Shown here in pieces: positions 30,840-38,650 of a stretch of DNA of 40,304 nt. The stretch spans positions 1-40,304 of the forward strand of contig JAEINP010000044.1 in the NCBI GenBank assembly GCA_016342355.1. Direction: 5' to 3'. Each line of letters starts with the position of its first letter. The stretch's first letter is position 1. The notes beneath the pieces are model-generated. The model did not search any database. It saw nothing but the letters and a program-made list of their open reading frames with translations, and was not told where the DNA came from. Origin of the DNA: Desulfatibacillum sp. Lineage in GTDB: Bacteria > Desulfobacterota > Desulfobacteria > Desulfobacterales > Desulfatibacillaceae. The position numbers were made by a program, and so were the translations under genes.

Positions 30840-33209
30840 TTAGGGAGTGATTGCGTAGGCCCCCAGACCGTCAAAGGGGTTGATAGGGGGCGGCATTTTT
30901 GGGGGCTCGGAAAAGCGTTTGGCCAGATCCTTGTCAATGACGTATATGCAGATTTCCCGGGCGCCCTGATCTGTGTAGCCGTATTTTTTCTGCAGGTTGG
31001 CCATGAGATAGCTGACCTCTTCCCTGATGCGCCGGTCATAGGCCTTGAATGATTCGGTGTTGAAATCCTTGATGGCATGCCTGAAATTTTCGTTTTCCTG
31101 GAACGGGTCCATAACCTTTTCCTTCAGGTTGTGCACATAACGCTCCTGGAGCTTTTTATAGACGGCGGTTTGGGTGAGGGGCTTTTTTTCCAGGGCCATT
31201 TCCTGAGTCAGGGTTTTGGATGCGTACTCCCTTTGGGTATCCTGGCGGAAGGCGTGACGGGCTATTTCGGTAGTGCCGCTTCCCATGATCCTTTGTTCCA
31301 TGCCCGTCAGATAGGCTTCGGTGATTTCCAGGCTTTCCCCGGTGTACACGCATTTTTGCTCCCGCCCTATTTCAAAATTGATGGCAAAGAGATAGTTCTG
31401 GATATCCATGGAAATCCTGTCTTCGTTATAATAGTACAGGGATTCCTTGACCTCCTGAAGCAGCATGTAATTGTAGGAATCCACCAGGGAGTCCATGAAT
31501 CCTTCCGGGATGGAGACTCCAAGCTCTTTTTTCCGTTTGTTGAAAAAGTTCACCAACATATCCATGTTGATGAGCTTTCCCTTTTGAGCCGCCGCCGAGT
31601 AGAACTCGTTGAAGATATTGATGGAATCTCTTCCTGAAAATCCTGAAACGCCTTCATTTTCCGATTCCGCCACAACCCTTTTTCGCCGTTTGGAACTGAA
31701 GCTCTGTCGGTCCCGTTCGGAAAGCCAAACCGGGATGACTCCGGTATAAATGTCCATTTTCAGGAGCAGGAGGTTGCGGTCGCAAAATCTCCTGTACCGG
31801 TAGGGATCGCCTATCCATTCCAAAAGAGGTTCGGAGCTGGTTTTCATGCGGGTGGAGATGATGACCTTGGCGAAGTTCTCCAGGACCCTTGGGAGAAATC
31901 TTTTTTCTATCTGGTCTCCGAAATTGCTCTTATAGATTTTCACTTCCGTATTGTAGTCCAGCACATAGCCGATTTTTATGTAGGTGATACGGTCGGAAAA
32001 TGACAATGCCTGGTCCACCTGGCCGTGGTCCTCGGGGTTCATGAGGGCCAGGAACAGGGAGTGGACGTCTTCCTCCACGTCTTCCAGCTTGTGGACCCCT
32101 TCGCTGATGATTCCGTGCAGTGCGTTGAAACGGTATTTGTTGGCGTCCTTGATGTCCATGAGGGCGTATATACCGTTGTTGGTTTTAGCGTAACGGGAAT
32201 ACATGTAGCGAACCTGGTTGCTGCTCCGCAACAGGGAGTCCAGTTGCTGTTGAAGCACCGGATTGACCAGGAGGTTGGACTTGGGAATCATGTCGGCGGG
32301 ATTGAACACACTGATGCCTTCTCCCAGCCTGCGGTTGAACTGGTAGGGTTTGGCGAACACCATTTTAAAGACCTTAGCCGGAGAGCCCAGGACGTCCAGG
32401 AGGGAGCGGAACAGGGAGGAACAGATGGTGCAGGGGTTGTCCCTATATATCCACTGGTATTGTTTTTGGTTGAGGACCTTTTTTCGGATATCCGGGTCGT
32501 CAATCAGCTCTTCCATCAATTCCCGGCGGTAATTCTTGGGGATTTGCATGATGGGATGATCGTGGTTGGGGCAAGGCACCTGGAGGAAATTCTTGTTGGT
32601 CAGGGCCGCCAGATCCGCCCCTTTGACCGGGGACGCCCCCCTCACGCCAGGGGTTTCCACCAGACTTTTCAGTTGTTTGAGCAGTGCGGCGGCTTCAATT
32701 TCACTGGCGCCCAGTTCGTTTTTATCAATGCGCCAAAGGGTTTCGTAGTTGATGCCCCGGGAGGTTTTTGTGTACTGTTCGAATTTCATCAAGAGGTTGT
32801 TCAAAAAGGTGCTTTTGCCGCTGCCGTGGGGCCCCTCGAAAATATAGATGCGGTTTTGGGGGATGCCTCTGCGGAAGGTGGTAACATGGTTCACAAAGCG
32901 GTTGGCAAAAAGGCGGTCCGCGAAAAAGGGGTTATCGCTCCCTTCCACAAAGAGCTTGTGGGTGTCATAATAGACGAAATTGATGGATTCGGGGTCTCCG
33001 GGATATTCATCGTCTCCTGCCCCCACATAGGAGAGGATCATGTCGTGGAACACCTGGAGGATGTTGCGGAACACCAGGTCCGGGTCCCGGGAGGCGATTT
33101 GGAGGAACAGATCCAGGGGAATGGGCGCTCCGTGCTCTTTTTCGCGGATTTTCGCGCACAGGCTGTCCAACAGGTCCTGGCTCTTTTTTGCAAATATATT
33201 TTGGTTCAT
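30840..33209 (-). CDS. PrkA-family serine protein kinase, second paralogue
   Basis: The protein has 789 residues and the P-loop is GPHGSGKS at 126-133 in an AAA-like domain. CPNHDHPIMQIP followed by CTICSSLF matches the CPxH...CPxC cysteine/histidine region of canonical PrkA/YeaG, so a zinc site is probably kept. A typical PrkA C-terminal region follows (FKAYDRRIREEV near the end). E. coli YeaG is about 640 residues, so this one is longer. The start overlaps the SpoVR stop (ATGA), showing translational coupling. I reject an upstream extension that would run back into SpoVR. Its partner kinase PrkA1 is encoded at the other end of the operon. Both kinases may phosphorylate proteins in stress or starvation. 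Confidence 0.87.
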   Translation of the reverse strand: MNQNIFAKKSQDLLDSLCAKIREKEHGAPIPLDLFLQIASRDPDLVFRNILQVFHDMILSYVGAGDDEYPGDPESINFVYYDTHKLFVEGSDNPFFADRLFANRFVNHVTTFRRGIPQNRIYIFEGPHGSGKSTFLNNLLMKFEQYTKTSRGINYETLWRIDKNELGASEIEAAALLKQLKSLVETPGVRGASPVKGADLAALTNKNFLQVPCPNHDHPIMQIPKNYRRELMEELIDDPDIRKKVLNQKQYQWIYRDNPCTICSSLFRSLLDVLGSPAKVFKMVFAKPYQFNRRLGEGISVFNPADMIPKSNLLVNPVLQQQLDSLLRSSNQVRYMYSRYAKTNNGIYALMDIKDANKYRFNALHGIISEGVHKLEDVEEDVHSLFLALMNPEDHGQVDQALSFSDRITYIKIGYVLDYNTEVKIYKSNFGDQIEKRFLPRVLENFAKVIISTRMKTSSEPLLEWIGDPYRYRRFCDRNLLLLKMDIYTGVIPVWLSERDRQSFSSKRRKRVVAESENEGVSGFSGRDSINIFNEFYSAAAQKGKLINMDMLVNFFNKRKKELGVSIPEGFMDSLVDSYNYMLLQEVKESLYYYNEDRISMDIQNYLFAINFEIGREQKCVYTGESLEITEAYLTGMEQRIMGSGTTEIARHAFRQDTQREYASKTLTQEMALEKKPLTQTAVYKKLQERYVHNLKEKVMDPFQENENFRHAIKDFNTESFKAYDRRIREEVSYLMANLQKKYGYTDQGAREICIYVIDKDLAKRFSEPPKMPPPINPFDGLGAYAITP

Positions 33210-34858
33210 AGCACACCCTTTGAGAGCTTTCTGTTTTCCATCGTGTACACCACCCGTCTGTATGAGGCCTCCCTGGAGCTGCCCGGGAAGGGGTCTGTGG
33301 CAAAGGCTGCGTAGAAGGCGGCCAGCCCCGTGGGTTCGGGGGCGGGCATGACCACCTCGGTGGTTTCCAGCTTGACCGGGCCTCCCCACAGGAATTCGAT
33401 GCCCATCATGGTATTGGCGATGAACTCCTTGACCAGTGGTTTGCCTTCGAACCTGTGGGACAGGTACAGGAGGTTTTCTGCGGTCTTCTCTTCCACGATC
33501 TCCAGGCTCGGAGGGTGGTACAAAGAATCCAGAAGCATTTGCCTGTAATCTTTGGCCTTACGGCTTTTGATATAGTACTCCCAAACTTTTTTCCGGGGGT
33601 TGAGCCTTCGGCCCGCCACAAAGAGTTTGTGTTTGTCCACAAAATCCTGATCCACAAAGGTGTTGATGAAGGTGAAGTCGGAAAAGTTTTCCCGGACCTT
33701 GAAGACCCAATCCTGCCCTAAAACATCCTTGTGATCGAATTTTTTGCGTTGACCCGAATCCAATAGTTTCTGGAATGCGTGGGAGATTTTTCCTGTCCGG
33801 CCCATTTCCTCCACGTGCTCGAACAGGCGCATACCAATGGCATAGGGATTGAGGCCCACAAAAGGAAGGGCGGTGACAAAGGCATTGATCCGGGCAAAGC
33901 CCACTTCATTGCCGCTGATTCTATCGTCCTGAAGAAAAAGTTTTTCGTGCCAGTAGCTGGACCATCCCTCGTTGATGGTTTTGGTGCGGATTTGGGGCGC
34001 AAAAAACAGGGCGGTTTTACGGACAATTTCCACCACGGGTTTCATCCAGCGGTTTTGGTCCCTGGCCAGGAAGGGGGAGTTTTCCAGGATGAACTCCATT
34101 AAATCCTTGGGAACGATTCGGTTAGTCTCTCTGTATCTGCCATACAGGGTTTCGAATTCCGGATAGACGGTAGCCACGTCGGCGAAAAAAACGGGGTCAG
34201 ATGTTTCAGGGAAATCCCTGCAAGCCTTATTGTACCGCTCTATTTCCTTGAGGTATTTGCTGGAGCGAACCTTTTTTTCCTTTTGGAGAAACACGTCAAA
34301 ATAGTAGTCCAGCCGGGAAGGAACGGAATTTTCCTTGCGGTTGAGGCTGGAGAGTACGGAATACAAACCCACCATGTTGTCGATGCCCCGGGCGAATTCG
34401 ATGACATAGTCCACCCACCGGCCTTTTTCAGAACGGAGCTTGGCAATATAGCGTTTGTCCGAAAGGGCCTGACCCTCGAAATCCTCATGCCAGGTATGGG
34501 CGAAAAGCAGGTTGTTCTTGAAAAAGTCTATATGGCCCAGGACGTGGTAAAAAATCATGACATTGAGCCAGTCAGGGTTGTTGTCGTTGTAAAACGAGAT
34601 GGCGGGTCGGGTGTTGATGACGGTTTCGTAGGGGTTGCTGGGATAGAGCTCGTAGCGGCTCCGCTCCTTGATGACCTCCACGTCGTGGACCCAGTAATCG
34701 TAGAGGGTGGGGATCATGTTTTTGGGGCCCAGGTCCACAAGGTCCCGGTTGGTGACGATGTATTCCAGGGTTTCGTTGCCAAAGCTCAGACCCGCATCGC
34801 GGGCCCGTTCCTTGCACCCTTCCATGATTTTTTTTGTATGCTGATCGATAAGTTCCAT
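33206..34858 (-). CDS. SpoVR family protein (YcgB-like)
   Basis: The protein has 550 residues. It starts ELIDQHTKKIMEGCKERARD and carries the SpoVR marks LDYYFDVFLQ and the conserved histidine-rich FYHVLGHIDFFKNNLLFAHTWHEDF near 116-140. Further matches are NEGWSSYWHEKLF near 290 and the VGLNPYAIGMRLFEHVEE region near 335-352. The invariant W, H and E residues suggest a metal site, but no reaction is established. In Bacillus it affects spore cortex formation, and in Gram-negatives it is a stress-regulon member co-occurring with YeaG and YeaH. Its ATG abuts the YeaH stop (TAAATG) and its stop overlaps the PrkA2 start, so all are coupled. Confidence 0.93.
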   Translation of the reverse strand: MELIDQHTKKIMEGCKERARDAGLSFGNETLEYIVTNRDLVDLGPKNMIPTLYDYWVHDVEVIKERSRYELYPSNPYETVINTRPAISFYNDNNPDWLNVMIFYHVLGHIDFFKNNLLFAHTWHEDFEGQALSDKRYIAKLRSEKGRWVDYVIEFARGIDNMVGLYSVLSSLNRKENSVPSRLDYYFDVFLQKEKKVRSSKYLKEIERYNKACRDFPETSDPVFFADVATVYPEFETLYGRYRETNRIVPKDLMEFILENSPFLARDQNRWMKPVVEIVRKTALFFAPQIRTKTINEGWSSYWHEKLFLQDDRISGNEVGFARINAFVTALPFVGLNPYAIGMRLFEHVEEMGRTGKISHAFQKLLDSGQRKKFDHKDVLGQDWVFKVRENFSDFTFINTFVDQDFVDKHKLFVAGRRLNPRKKVWEYYIKSRKAKDYRQMLLDSLYHPPSLEIVEEKTAENLLYLSHRFEGKPLVKEFIANTMMGIEFLWGGPVKLETTEVVMPAPEPTGLAAFYAAFATDPFPGSSREASYRRVVYTMENRKLSKGVL

Positions 34859-36115
34859 TTATGCCATCAGCCTCCGAATGCCTTCTATCAGGCGGTCTTC
34901 GTCCGCGTTTTCGGAAAAGGTGTCCAGGCTCAGGCGGGTGGCCTGCTCGTGGAGGAGACCCGAGTTGCGAAGATAGCGCTCCACCACGGTTTTGCTTTGT
35001 CCGCCGAAATAGCGTTCGGCGATTGAAATGCCCACCCGGCTGGAGTACAGGAGCATTTTTTTGAGTTCCGGGAGGGTCTCTCTGCCGTCGGAGTCCCAGT
35101 CGTCCCCATCGGTGCCGTGGAACACATAAATGTTGTAATCCCGCTCCAGGTTTTCCTTTTCCACGATTTCGTTCACCAGTTGGTAGGCGGATTTGACCCG
35201 GGTGCCTCCGGCTACGGTGGAGCTGTAATAGGTGTGGAAGTCGTCCACTTCCTTGGCTTCGGTATCGTGGAGGATAAACCGGGTTTCCACCTGGCGGTCA
35301 TATTGGTACAGGAGCCAGCTATAGACGAGCACATGCTGGGAGACCACGGCCTCGGTGGGTTTGCCGCTCATGGACCCGGAATAGTCGCGGACGAAAAAGA
35401 CCATAGCCTGGGATTCGAAATCTTTCTCCCGGGAGACGATCCTGAAGATTCGGTCCTTAGGGCCCATCATGAGATCGCTGGTGTCGATTTCCCCGGACTC
35501 GTCAATCCTTCCCAGGGCGATGTTGGTCTTGATGATTTGCCGAAAGGTGGCCTTTTTGTCCAGGACCTGGCCGATACCCACATGCCGGTCCGTGAGGTCA
35601 TAGGTGAATTTGGTGAGGGACCGCTTTTTGCCTTTGTCCTTGAGGTTGGGAAGTTGGAATTTTTCCGTAAGGATTCTGCCCAGATCATAGGCGGAGGACT
35701 CGATTTCGTGTCCGCCGCCCTCGCCTTCCCCCGAAGCCCCTTTCCCGGACCCTGAGGACTGGTGCACGGGTTGTTCGCCGATCACATCCCCTTCCTGTCC
35801 GTCTCCCGACCCGCTGGTGGTCTGTTCTTCCTGTTCGTCCTGAGGGCGGGTGTCGTGCATGAACTTTTCTTCCACCGTGGTGGGGACCAGGATCACCTTA
35901 TCCTTGCCGCCCCGGGCGGGTTTCATAAACCGGCCTATGCGGATTTTCCGGGGAAACCCGTCCTTTTCCCTTTGGGCGTCCCGCTCCAGGAGTTCATCCA
36001 CGGAACTGAGGGTGTGGACGTAAGTCACGCCCGGGCCGGGACCCGCGGGCGGCTCTCCAGGAGAAGCGGCCATGTTCAGACCGGGGTTTTTTGTATTGTC
36101 AGGATCTTTTGCCAC
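34859..36115 (-). CDS. YeaH/YhbH family protein (DUF444, VWA-like)
   Basis: The protein has 418 residues. The first 140 residues are disordered (Gly/Ser/Glu-rich). A domain follows with TYDLTDRHVGIGQVLDKKATF near 172-192. The VWA-like C-terminal part has FFVRDYSGSM (MIDAS DxSxS), the TVAGGTRVKSAY threonine loop and HGTDGDDWDSDG (acidic loop), so metal-ion-dependent binding is likely. The family is UPF0229 and always sits with PrkA and SpoVR. The start is a GTG at 36115, with GAGG eight bases upstream. It lies 23 bp after PrkA1. Confidence 0.92.
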   Translation of the reverse strand: MAKDPDNTKNPGLNMAASPGEPPAGPGPGVTYVHTLSSVDELLERDAQREKDGFPRKIRIGRFMKPARGGKDKVILVPTTVEEKFMHDTRPQDEQEEQTTSGSGDGQEGDVIGEQPVHQSSGSGKGASGEGEGGGHEIESSAYDLGRILTEKFQLPNLKDKGKKRSLTKFTYDLTDRHVGIGQVLDKKATFRQIIKTNIALGRIDESGEIDTSDLMMGPKDRIFRIVSREKDFESQAMVFFVRDYSGSMSGKPTEAVVSQHVLVYSWLLYQYDRQVETRFILHDTEAKEVDDFHTYYSSTVAGGTRVKSAYQLVNEIVEKENLERDYNIYVFHGTDGDDWDSDGRETLPELKKMLLYSSRVGISIAERYFGGQSKTVVERYLRNSGLLHEQATRLSLDTFSENADEDRLIEGIRRLMA

Positions 36116-36138
36116 GTCCTTATCCTCGCCTGGGCAGG

Positions 36139-38205
36139 TTAGGTTTCGTCACTCTGGGTGCAGAAATACTCTATGGTCTTGTGGGCGCAGGTCCGGCAAT
36201 AGCCCAGTTTGTTAAGCATGGTGTCGATCATGCGGTCGTAGAGTTTTTGGTTTTCCTCGTTGGTGCGGTTGGCCAGGGCGCCAATGAGGCTGCCGGTTCC
36301 GGCAATGTCGGATTTCAGGCGTACGTCCGTGACCGCCTTGACCAGTTCGATGTTGTCCATAAAGTCGTATTCCGCATTGAGGGACATTTTTTGTCCGTAG
36401 ATTTTGCGGATGGAGGTCCGGAAACTTTCCCGCTGCTCCCGGGTTTTGAGTCCCAGGCGTTCTTCCACGCTCTGGACATAGCGTTCGTCGATTTTCAGGG
36501 CCTTGAGTTCACCAGTCTGGGGGTCCTTGTATTTCCACATCTGATCGGGTCCCAGGTTTTCAGCGTCTATGCCTATGATCATGTTCACGTAGTTCAAGAC
36601 GTCTTTGCGGATGGCCTGGGGCTCGTCCATATAGGCGTTGAACATTTCGGTCATGACCCGTTCCCGGTACAGGCCGCGGGCGGTTTTAATGTCGGAAAAG
36701 TATTTGGCCCGGTCGTTGGCTTCGGTAACGTAATCCAGGACCACCCGTTCCAGGGCTCTGAACACGTCTTCGGCGAACATGCATTTGCCCTCGTTGGTTT
36801 CCGAGGTTTCCATCTGGGCCTGGAGAGCCCGGCCCAAGGCGCGCTGGCCCAGGCCCCGCTGTCCAAAGCGGCGGGTGATGTCCGGCTCGTGGTTGAGGGA
36901 ATCCTTGACTTCGGCCAGGGTTTTAATGCTTTTTTCCCCGGCTATTTCACCGGCCGCCAGCTTCATCATTTCTATACTGGTGAGCTTTTCATTCTTGGGC
37001 AGACGGGTAAGAACCACCGCTGCGGATGCGGCGTAGTTCAGGTTGGGGTCCTGGTGCAATTGCTCGTTGGTGATGGTGGTTTTTGACTCGCTGCCAATGG
37101 CGTAGTCAGTCAATTGATTCTGAAGTCTGTAGTCGGTGTTGTGAGCCACATAACAGATGCGGCACCGGTCCACGATGGGGGCTTCTTCCTTTTCCGCCAA
37201 AAACCGGTTGAATTCGGCGTTATTGCTGGTGGCGATGATGAGGGTGTCAATGGGCCACCGGTATCCGTCAATTTCTATGTTACGGTTTTGGATCACGCCC
37301 AGGTAAATCTGGACCAGATCCTTTTTATTCTTAAAGATTTCATCGGAAAAGTGGATGCCGCCGCCCGCCACCCTGGACAGGGCGCCCCGGCGCAGGTCAA
37401 AGCGGTAGGGATTGTTGGGGTCGGCGATATGGAGCAAGCGGCTGATGGATTCCTCGCCCAGGAGGTCCACGGCGGAGGAGGTGATTTTATCCTTGGCCGA
37501 GTATTTACCGGTTATGGTGCCCAGGCTTTCACTCAGGGGCACGGGGGCCACCTCGAAGAAGGCAAGCATTTCCTCCAAGTTTCCGTCTGTATGCATACGG
37601 ATGTCGCTGAGCATGAAATCGCTACACGCGCCCAAGGGGCGGTAGTTTTCAAAGAGTTTGTCGATTTCCTTGTCTTTGAACTTGCCCCGTTTGGCCATGA
37701 TTTCCTTGCTTTGTTCCCGGGTTTCCCCCAGGTTCATCCACAGGATCATAGGGTCTTCAAAGGTCTGGGATTGAAATACTTTGAGCTTGCCGTAGGTGCC
37801 CAGACGGTCCATTCCCAGAAAATTAAAGGTAAACCGGCGGTTTTGCTCCCTGGCCAGGAACTCCCGGTACCGGGCGCAAAGGTAGTCCACAAAGAAGGTT
37901 TTGCCATTGCCTGGCTCGCCCACCAGGACAAAGGCCATTTCCCGGGAAGAACCTCCTTCGGCAGCGTCCTTGACGCAGGAGACAAAGCTGTTGATCTCCT
38001 CGAACATGCCGATAACGTGGCGGGGGCCTTGCCGGAATATCTTGAAATCATAGGTGTTACGGCCATGGACCACCACTTTTTCGACGGATTCCTCGTCTTC
38101 CAGGATCATCCTTGCCACAGCCTGGAAGGCATTTTCAAAATTCAACTTGCCGGTTTTCACCTGTTTGAGATGATTGTCCAGGGTAATGTTCCGGTTGCCA
38201 GTCAT
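36139..38205 (-). CDS. PrkA-family serine protein kinase, first paralogue (YeaG-like)
   Basis: The protein has 688 residues. The P-loop is GEPGNGKT at 96-103. FDLRRGALSRVAGGGIHFSD and TLIIATSNNAEFNRFLAE in the AAA domain match PrkA, as do EAPIVDRCRICYVAHNTDY and the helical C-terminus. The CPxH...CPxC site of canonical PrkA is missing from the usual place; instead a CRTCAHKTIEYFC group sits at the C-terminal end. It therefore differs clearly from the second paralogue in the same operon. I start at 38205 because GGAGG lies five bases upstream of that ATG; an upstream extension lacks any such signal. It is the first gene of PrkA1 - YeaH - SpoVR - PrkA2, behind a -24/-12 promoter. Confidence 0.9.
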   Translation of the reverse strand: MTGNRNITLDNHLKQVKTGKLNFENAFQAVARMILEDEESVEKVVVHGRNTYDFKIFRQGPRHVIGMFEEINSFVSCVKDAAEGGSSREMAFVLVGEPGNGKTFFVDYLCARYREFLAREQNRRFTFNFLGMDRLGTYGKLKVFQSQTFEDPMILWMNLGETREQSKEIMAKRGKFKDKEIDKLFENYRPLGACSDFMLSDIRMHTDGNLEEMLAFFEVAPVPLSESLGTITGKYSAKDKITSSAVDLLGEESISRLLHIADPNNPYRFDLRRGALSRVAGGGIHFSDEIFKNKKDLVQIYLGVIQNRNIEIDGYRWPIDTLIIATSNNAEFNRFLAEKEEAPIVDRCRICYVAHNTDYRLQNQLTDYAIGSESKTTITNEQLHQDPNLNYAASAAVVLTRLPKNEKLTSIEMMKLAAGEIAGEKSIKTLAEVKDSLNHEPDITRRFGQRGLGQRALGRALQAQMETSETNEGKCMFAEDVFRALERVVLDYVTEANDRAKYFSDIKTARGLYRERVMTEMFNAYMDEPQAIRKDVLNYVNMIIGIDAENLGPDQMWKYKDPQTGELKALKIDERYVQSVEERLGLKTREQRESFRTSIRKIYGQKMSLNAEYDFMDNIELVKAVTDVRLKSDIAGTGSLIGALANRTNEENQKLYDRMIDTMLNKLGYCRTCAHKTIEYFCTQSDET

Positions 38206-38650
38206 AGTCGCCTCCGGGGAATGTTTAAAAATAGTTTTAAATTGGGGGGCCAAGCCCCGTAACCTGTCAATTTTGTTGAGCGATGGGACGCCCGCCAAGG
38301 AGGCGGGGCAGCTTTGGGACAAGGGCCCGGGGAAACAGGTTGGAATGCGGACCCATTATTGGCCCATGGAACAGAAATGGCTTGCCCATTTTGTTAAGCA
38401 AGCAATGTGCCAAAAGAGAGCATGAGAGAAATTTGGACGTAAAACGAGGGCTGGAAGTGTATTGTTTGGGGCTTATGATCTGGAATTTGAGGAAATGCCC
38501 ATTCATTTTCATGGGAGTGACAAAATTATGACATATTTTGTCTTGATAGCCGTCAATGGCCCATTGTCAGGCGCAATGGCGAGACCATCCCGCCTTTGCT
38601 CCCGGGTGCCGTGCGCGGAGTCCAGGCTGGATAGAGCCAATTTCGTGCTC
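38206..38650. other. Intergenic leader of the PrkA operon
   Basis: This stretch has no gene. It holds a sigma-54-like promoter at 38397-38413 (minus strand). The roughly 180-nt leader carries two short GC hairpins: CCCGCC/GGCGGG near 38291-38307 and GGGGC/GCCCC near 38250-38262. A CCATTG/CAATGG inverted repeat at 38561-38579 may lie at the end of the diguanylate cyclase transcript. Confidence 0.5.
38397..38413 (-). promoter_or_regulatory. Sigma-54 (-24/-12) promoter for the PrkA operon
   Basis: On the minus strand TTGGCACATTGCTTGCT matches the consensus YTGGCAC-N5-TTGCW at every invariant base of both the GG (-24) and GC (-12) elements. Transcription should start about 12 bases further, near 38385, and run into the PrkA1 gene. 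E. coli yeaGH is also sigma-54 dependent, which strengthens the call. No enhancer-binding activator gene is in the window. Confidence 0.72.

Noticed and set aside
32025-33314. 429-codon plus-strand frame opposite PrkA2
   Set aside because: It is an antisense shadow; the minus strand shows P-loop and cysteine motifs and coupling to SpoVR.
37114-38262. 382-codon plus-strand frame opposite PrkA1
   Set aside because: It is an antisense shadow of a clearly conserved kinase.
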